A stretch of DNA of 10,728 nucleotides from DASPXY01 sp038227745. GTDB lineage: Bacteria; Planctomycetota; Planctomycetia; Gemmatales; Gemmataceae. The translations under genes and the position numbers were made by a program. How positions within the stretch are numbered: position 1 is the first letter of the stretch; each line of letters begins with the position of its first letter. The notes beneath the pieces are model-generated. The model did no database searches, had not been told where the DNA came from, and worked only from the letters and a program-made list of their open reading frames with translations. Of this stretch, positions 6,938 through 10,728 are shown piece after piece. The stretch lies in the NCBI GenBank assembly GCA_038227745.1, contig JBBRPS010000324.1:1-10728 (forward strand). Direction: 5' to 3'.

Positions 6938-6990
6938 CTCCGTCCCCCGACGTTTCCGCGTGGGTCGGGGGACGGAGTCGGGGACGGAGC
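6938..6990. terminator. Hairpin with a spare right arm between convergent genes
   Basis: Perfect 13-bp arms CTCCGTCCCCCGA (6938-6950) and TCGGGGGACGGAG (6965-6977) enclose a 14-base loop. A second right arm TCGGGGACGGAGC (6978-6990), one G shorter, follows directly and can pair with the same left arm (6937-6950) with one bulge. It starts 4 bases after the stop of the PLP gene and ends 6 bases before the stop of the convergent gene. There is no T-run, so it may be a terminator that does not rely on one, a transcript-end stabiliser, or a palindromic repeat. Confidence 0.6.
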
Positions 6991-6996
6991 CCCCTC

Positions 6997-7815
6997 CTAC
7001 TTCACCTCCGCCTTCTCCTCCAGCATCTCCAGCTTGCGCTGGATCTTCGGGATGATCTCGGTGATGCCCTTGCGCCAGATGTCGTACTGGCCCTTGAGCT
7101 TCACGTACGGCTCGACGGCGAGGATGATGAGGCACTGCTGGTAGAGCGAGTAGGCCTGCTTCATGTGGACGTAGCGGTCCATGTACGTCAGGTGCGTGCC
7201 CTTCTCCGAGGCGAGTTGGTGGCAGCCGGCCGCCTCGAACAGGATCATCGGCGAACCGGGGTAGGCCTCGACCGCCTCCTCGGCGTACTGCGCCGCCAGG
7301 TCGAGGTTGGCCATGTCGTTCTCCCTGCCGCCGCGCCGCGCGGCCTGCATCTTCTTGACGATAATGTTTGGCGGGTCGGAGGTGCCGTCCTTGCGCGCGC
7401 TGCTCGCCCCCTGCTGCGACGTGTCCAGCGCTGCCGTCAGCCGTTCGCGCTCGCGCTGCCGCCGGGCCTCGCGCTCGCGCGCCACCTGCTGGGCGAGCTG
7501 GCCCACCGCCGTCGCCACCTGCGGCGTCGCCTTCAGCTTGCGCACGAACTCCATCAGCCGCGGCCTGGCCTCCTCCGACCGCTTCGCCTCCTCGCTCCAC
7601 TCGAGGTACACGACCGCCAGGAACGACTCGTACGGGGACGGCGGCAGCGCGTTCTGCTCGACACAGAACTGCACGATGCCGGCCACGATCTCCCGCTGCA
7701 GCAGGTTCAAATCCGCCCCGGCGCGGATCTCCTTGTCGAGGTGCTCGCACGTCGTCTGATCGACCCGCTTCGCCGCGGGCAGGCGCGACAGGAACTCATG
7801 GATGTCACCGGACAT
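6997..7815 (-). CDS. Unrecognised helical protein with coiled coil, third gene of sigma/kinase operon
   Basis: A 272-residue protein that I cannot place in a family. There is no signal peptide or membrane segment, so it should be cytosolic. Residues 1-105 are predicted helical (LNLLQREIVAGIVQFCVEQN, PYESFLAVVYLEWSEEAKRS). Residues about 107-128 are extremely rich in Arg and Glu (VAREREARRQRERERL) and should form a coiled coil. A polar linker (130-150) is followed by a TPR-like helix pair (LDLAAQYAEEAVEAYPGSPMILFEAAG split across 171-197) and an amphipathic C-terminus ending in a charged helix. ATG at 7815 is chosen because GAGGGAGAG lies 7 bases upstream; a TTG at 7848 would add 11 residues but lacks such a site. 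It starts 64 bases after the kinase stop, same strand, so it is probably co-transcribed and may be the kinase's partner or substrate (inferred). Confidence 0.75.
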   Translation of the reverse strand: MSGDIHEFLSRLPAAKRVDQTTCEHLDKEIRAGADLNLLQREIVAGIVQFCVEQNALPPSPYESFLAVVYLEWSEEAKRSEEARPRLMEFVRKLKATPQVATAVGQLAQQVAREREARRQRERERLTAALDTSQQGASSARKDGTSDPPNIIVKKMQAARRGGRENDMANLDLAAQYAEEAVEAYPGSPMILFEAAGCHQLASEKGTHLTYMDRYVHMKQAYSLYQQCLIILAVEPYVKLKGQYDIWRKGITEIIPKIQRKLEMLEEKAEVK

Positions 7816-7822
7816 GACTGTT

Positions 7823-7831
7823 CTCTCCCTC
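7823..7831 (-). promoter_or_regulatory. Shine-Dalgarno that fixes the start of the unknown operon protein
   Basis: Read on the minus strand, GAGGGAGAG is followed by 7 bases and the ATG at 7815. This decides against the in-frame TTG at 7848, which lacks a comparable site. Confidence 0.7.
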
Positions 7832-7879
7832 GATAACCCTTCCGCCAACCAAGTAATGTACGGAGAAGTCCCGGGCGTT

Positions 7880-9553
<1,674 letters not shown>

Positions 9554-9560
9554 GGCGCGT

Positions 9561-10175
9561 TCACTCCGGGAGCCTGCCGCCCAGCGCGTCGTGCAGTTTC
9601 AGGCACGCCGCCTGCCAGCGGCGCTTGACCGTCTTCGCCGACACGCCCAGCACGGCCGCCGCCTCGACGTGCGTCACGCCCTGGTACCAGAGCAGGTCGA
9701 AGACCTCCTGCTCCTCGGCGGGCAGGGCGGCGGCCTGCCGGTGGAACTCGCCCCAGGCCGCCAGCTCGCCGGGATCGTGGGTGACGTCCGACCGCTCGTA
9801 GGCCGGCGGGGCCGACGCGCCGGAAAGGTCGTCGCCGCCAGTCTGGTGCTTGCCCGCGTCGCCGTGCGGGCCGAAGTGGTGACGCACCAGGTCGAGCAGC
9901 TCGCGGCGGATCTGCAGCGTCGCCAGGCGGTAGTAGTCGCGCAGCGACGGTGGCGTGACCGCCTCCAAGGCCCGGCTCAGGCGCAGCAGGGCGTTTTGGA
10001 GAACGTCGCCCGTCTCCTCCCAGCGCTTCAGGCGCGGGTAGCCCTTGAGCATGACATGGGCCAGGCGGCGGAGGCGCTCGCAGGTGTGCGCGAGCAGTTC
10101 CCCGCCGGCCGCCCGGTCGCCCTGCCGGAGCCGCTCCAGACACTGTTGCAGACGGGTGGCGTCGTGGTCGGTCAT
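9561..10175 (-). CDS. ECF-type RNA polymerase sigma factor
   Basis: A 204-residue sigma factor of the extracytoplasmic-function type, directing RNA polymerase to its own promoter set. Seen: a sigma-2 region at about 20-100 (LLAHTCERLRRLAHVMLKG, WEETGDVLQNALLRLSRAL, DYYRLATLQIRRELLDLVRH), a variable polar linker at 101-140, and a sigma-4 region at 145-198 (LPAEEQEVFDLLWYQGVTHV, then EAAAVLGVSAKTVKRRW as the helix-turn-helix, residues about 166-190). The KTVKRRWQAACLKLHDAL ending is typical of the planctomycete-expanded Sigma70_ECF group, many of which sit beside Ser/Thr kinases. ATG at 10175 is the only good start. No anti-sigma gene is next to it; the membrane kinase immediately downstream, with its Shine-Dalgarno inside this gene's last codons, is the likely functional partner (inference). 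Divergent from a HlyD-type gene. Confidence 0.93.
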   Translation of the reverse strand: MTDHDATRLQQCLERLRQGDRAAGGELLAHTCERLRRLAHVMLKGYPRLKRWEETGDVLQNALLRLSRALEAVTPPSLRDYYRLATLQIRRELLDLVRHHFGPHGDAGKHQTGGDDLSGASAPPAYERSDVTHDPGELAAWGEFHRQAAALPAEEQEVFDLLWYQGVTHVEAAAVLGVSAKTVKRRWQAACLKLHDALGGRLPE

Positions 10176-10225
10176 GGGCCATTCCAGAGGCGGTTCGGCG
10201 CGGGCGCTGTGGACCGTGTCCCGTC

Positions 10226-10254
10226 ACTATACCGCCCGGCACGGAATCGAGCCA
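10226..10254 (-). promoter_or_regulatory. Candidate promoter of the sigma factor operon
   Basis: On the minus strand TATAGT (10226-10231) is preceded, 17 bases upstream, by TGGCTC (10249-10254). The -10 box is good (5 of 6 against TATAAT), the -35 poor (3 of 6). Transcription would start near 10219, giving a leader of about 44 bases. An ECF-type promoter for autoregulation was looked for and none was convincing. Confidence 0.35.
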
Positions 10255-10350
10255 GAATCTTTGCCGCGGCGTGTCCACTCGCGGCCTCGGCGCCCGCTGG
10301 AACGGGTAGAGGGTCGGCGGGCCGCGAAAGACATCGCCCGCCACCCTCTC

Positions 10351-10357
10351 GGAGGAG
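10351..10357 (+). promoter_or_regulatory. Shine-Dalgarno of the HlyD-type gene
   Basis: GGAGGAG is followed by 8 bases and the ATG at 10366. This strong site supports the start of a gene whose end is not in the window. Confidence 0.8.
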
Positions 10358-10365
10358 TCTCGGTC

Positions 10366-10728
10366 ATGAAACACAAATACTACCTCGTCGTCGCGGCCCT
10401 GCTCGCCGCCGTCGGCGTTTCGCTCGGCTTCGCGTGGCCGTTCGGCCGCAGGCCCCAGGTGCTCCGTCTGCCAGGCCTCGTCGAGAACCAGCAGGTCCGC
10501 CTCGGCTCCAAGGTCGGTGGCCGCGTCGAGCGCGTTGTTGTACTCGAAGGCCAGATCGCCGAGGCCGGCCAGCCGCTGGTCTACCTGGATCTGCCGGAAC
10601 TGCGGGCGCAGCGCGCCCAGGCCGAGGCACGGTCGCAGAGCGCCGTGGCCGAGCTGGAACGTGCCCGCAACGGCCCCCGACCGCAGGAAAAGGCGGCCGC
10701 CGCCGCGGCGGCCGCTGCCGCCGCGGCC
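10366..10728 (+). CDS. HlyD-family membrane fusion (periplasmic adaptor) protein, 3' end outside window
   Basis: Only the first 121 codons are present and no stop is reached. MKHKYYLVVAALLAAVGVSL is an N-terminal membrane anchor or signal. It is followed by VENQQVRLGSKVGGRVERVV, VLEGQIAEAGQPLVYLDLPE and LRAQRAQAEA. This is the half-lipoyl (barrel-sandwich) module and the first part of the helical hairpin of HlyD/EmrA-type adaptors, which link an inner-membrane ABC or other transporter to an outer-membrane channel. The NGPRP motif at about 102-106 is common in these proteins at the start of the coiled coil. The last 12 visible residues are all Ala, encoded by a GCC/GCG tract with strong self-complementarity; the family often has Ala-rich helices here. 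The gene diverges from the sigma factor gene; transporter genes would be expected to the right. Confidence 0.85.
   Translation, partial: MKHKYYLVVAALLAAVGVSLGFAWPFGRRPQVLRLPGLVENQQVRLGSKVGGRVERVVVLEGQIAEAGQPLVYLDLPELRAQRAQAEARSQSAVAELERARNGPRPQEKAAAAAAAAAAAA

Noticed and set aside
10215..10276. Two CGTGTCC copies and the GTGGAC/GTCCAC pair as an operator around the sigma promoter
   Set aside because: The words are only 6-7 bases, 55-60 bases apart, and expected by chance at this composition; not listed as a regulatory feature.
10689..10728. GCC/GCG tract at the right edge as a repeat expansion
   Set aside because: It encodes Ala in the frame of the HlyD-type helical hairpin, where Ala-rich helices are usual; the window ends before its length can be judged.

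Overview
The window is very GC-rich DNA from a planctomycete, most likely a member of the Gemmataceae or a close relative. This is inferred from gene content: two large eukaryote-like Ser/Thr protein kinases of the GTPxYMAPEQAAG type, one of them with a long TPR tail; an ECF sigma factor translationally coupled to a kinase; a Tat-exported DUF1501 protein; a small His/Tyr-rich exported protein; and many short perfect palindromes between and inside genes. No rRNA, tRNA, CRISPR array, integrase or transposase is visible.

Layout. Positions 1-2892 (+) hold the 3' part of a membrane-anchored TPR kinase that enters through the left edge; it ends at a strong stem-loop (2926-2957). On the minus strand follow a small exported protein (2989-3234), a hairpin-rich gap, and a seven-helix PAQR/haemolysin III-like membrane protein (3401-4234). 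Diverging from the latter is a DUF1501 protein (4368-5762, +). A 103-bp nested palindromic element (5768-5870) lies between it and a PLP-dependent D-cysteine desulfhydrase-like enzyme (5899-6933, +). A hairpin (6938-6990) separates that enzyme from a convergent minus-strand operon whose reading order is ECF sigma factor (10175-9561), six-helix membrane kinase (9553-7880), and an unrecognised helical protein (7815-6997). Diverging from the sigma gene, a HlyD-type membrane fusion protein (10366 onward, +) runs off the right edge.

How the genes may work together. The sigma factor, kinase and unknown protein form one signalling operon: the kinase start codon is 7 nt beyond the sigma stop, and its Shine-Dalgarno lies in the last codons of the sigma gene. 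A plausible reading is a membrane kinase controlling, or controlled with, an ECF sigma factor that has no visible anti-sigma gene beside it, with the third protein as partner or substrate. The other genes look like independent single-gene units.

The most interesting structure is the palindrome population. One perfect 11-bp-arm palindrome sits inside the kinase catalytic domain, between the catalytic loop and DFG, and is translated in frame as about nine extra residues. The left-edge kinase appears to carry a different insert at the same site. The intergenic element at 5768-5870 contains two inverted copies of a 23-bp palindrome. I did not see a defence island or an obviously new multi-gene system; the best candidate for something under-described is this set of palindromic elements and their tolerance inside kinase genes.
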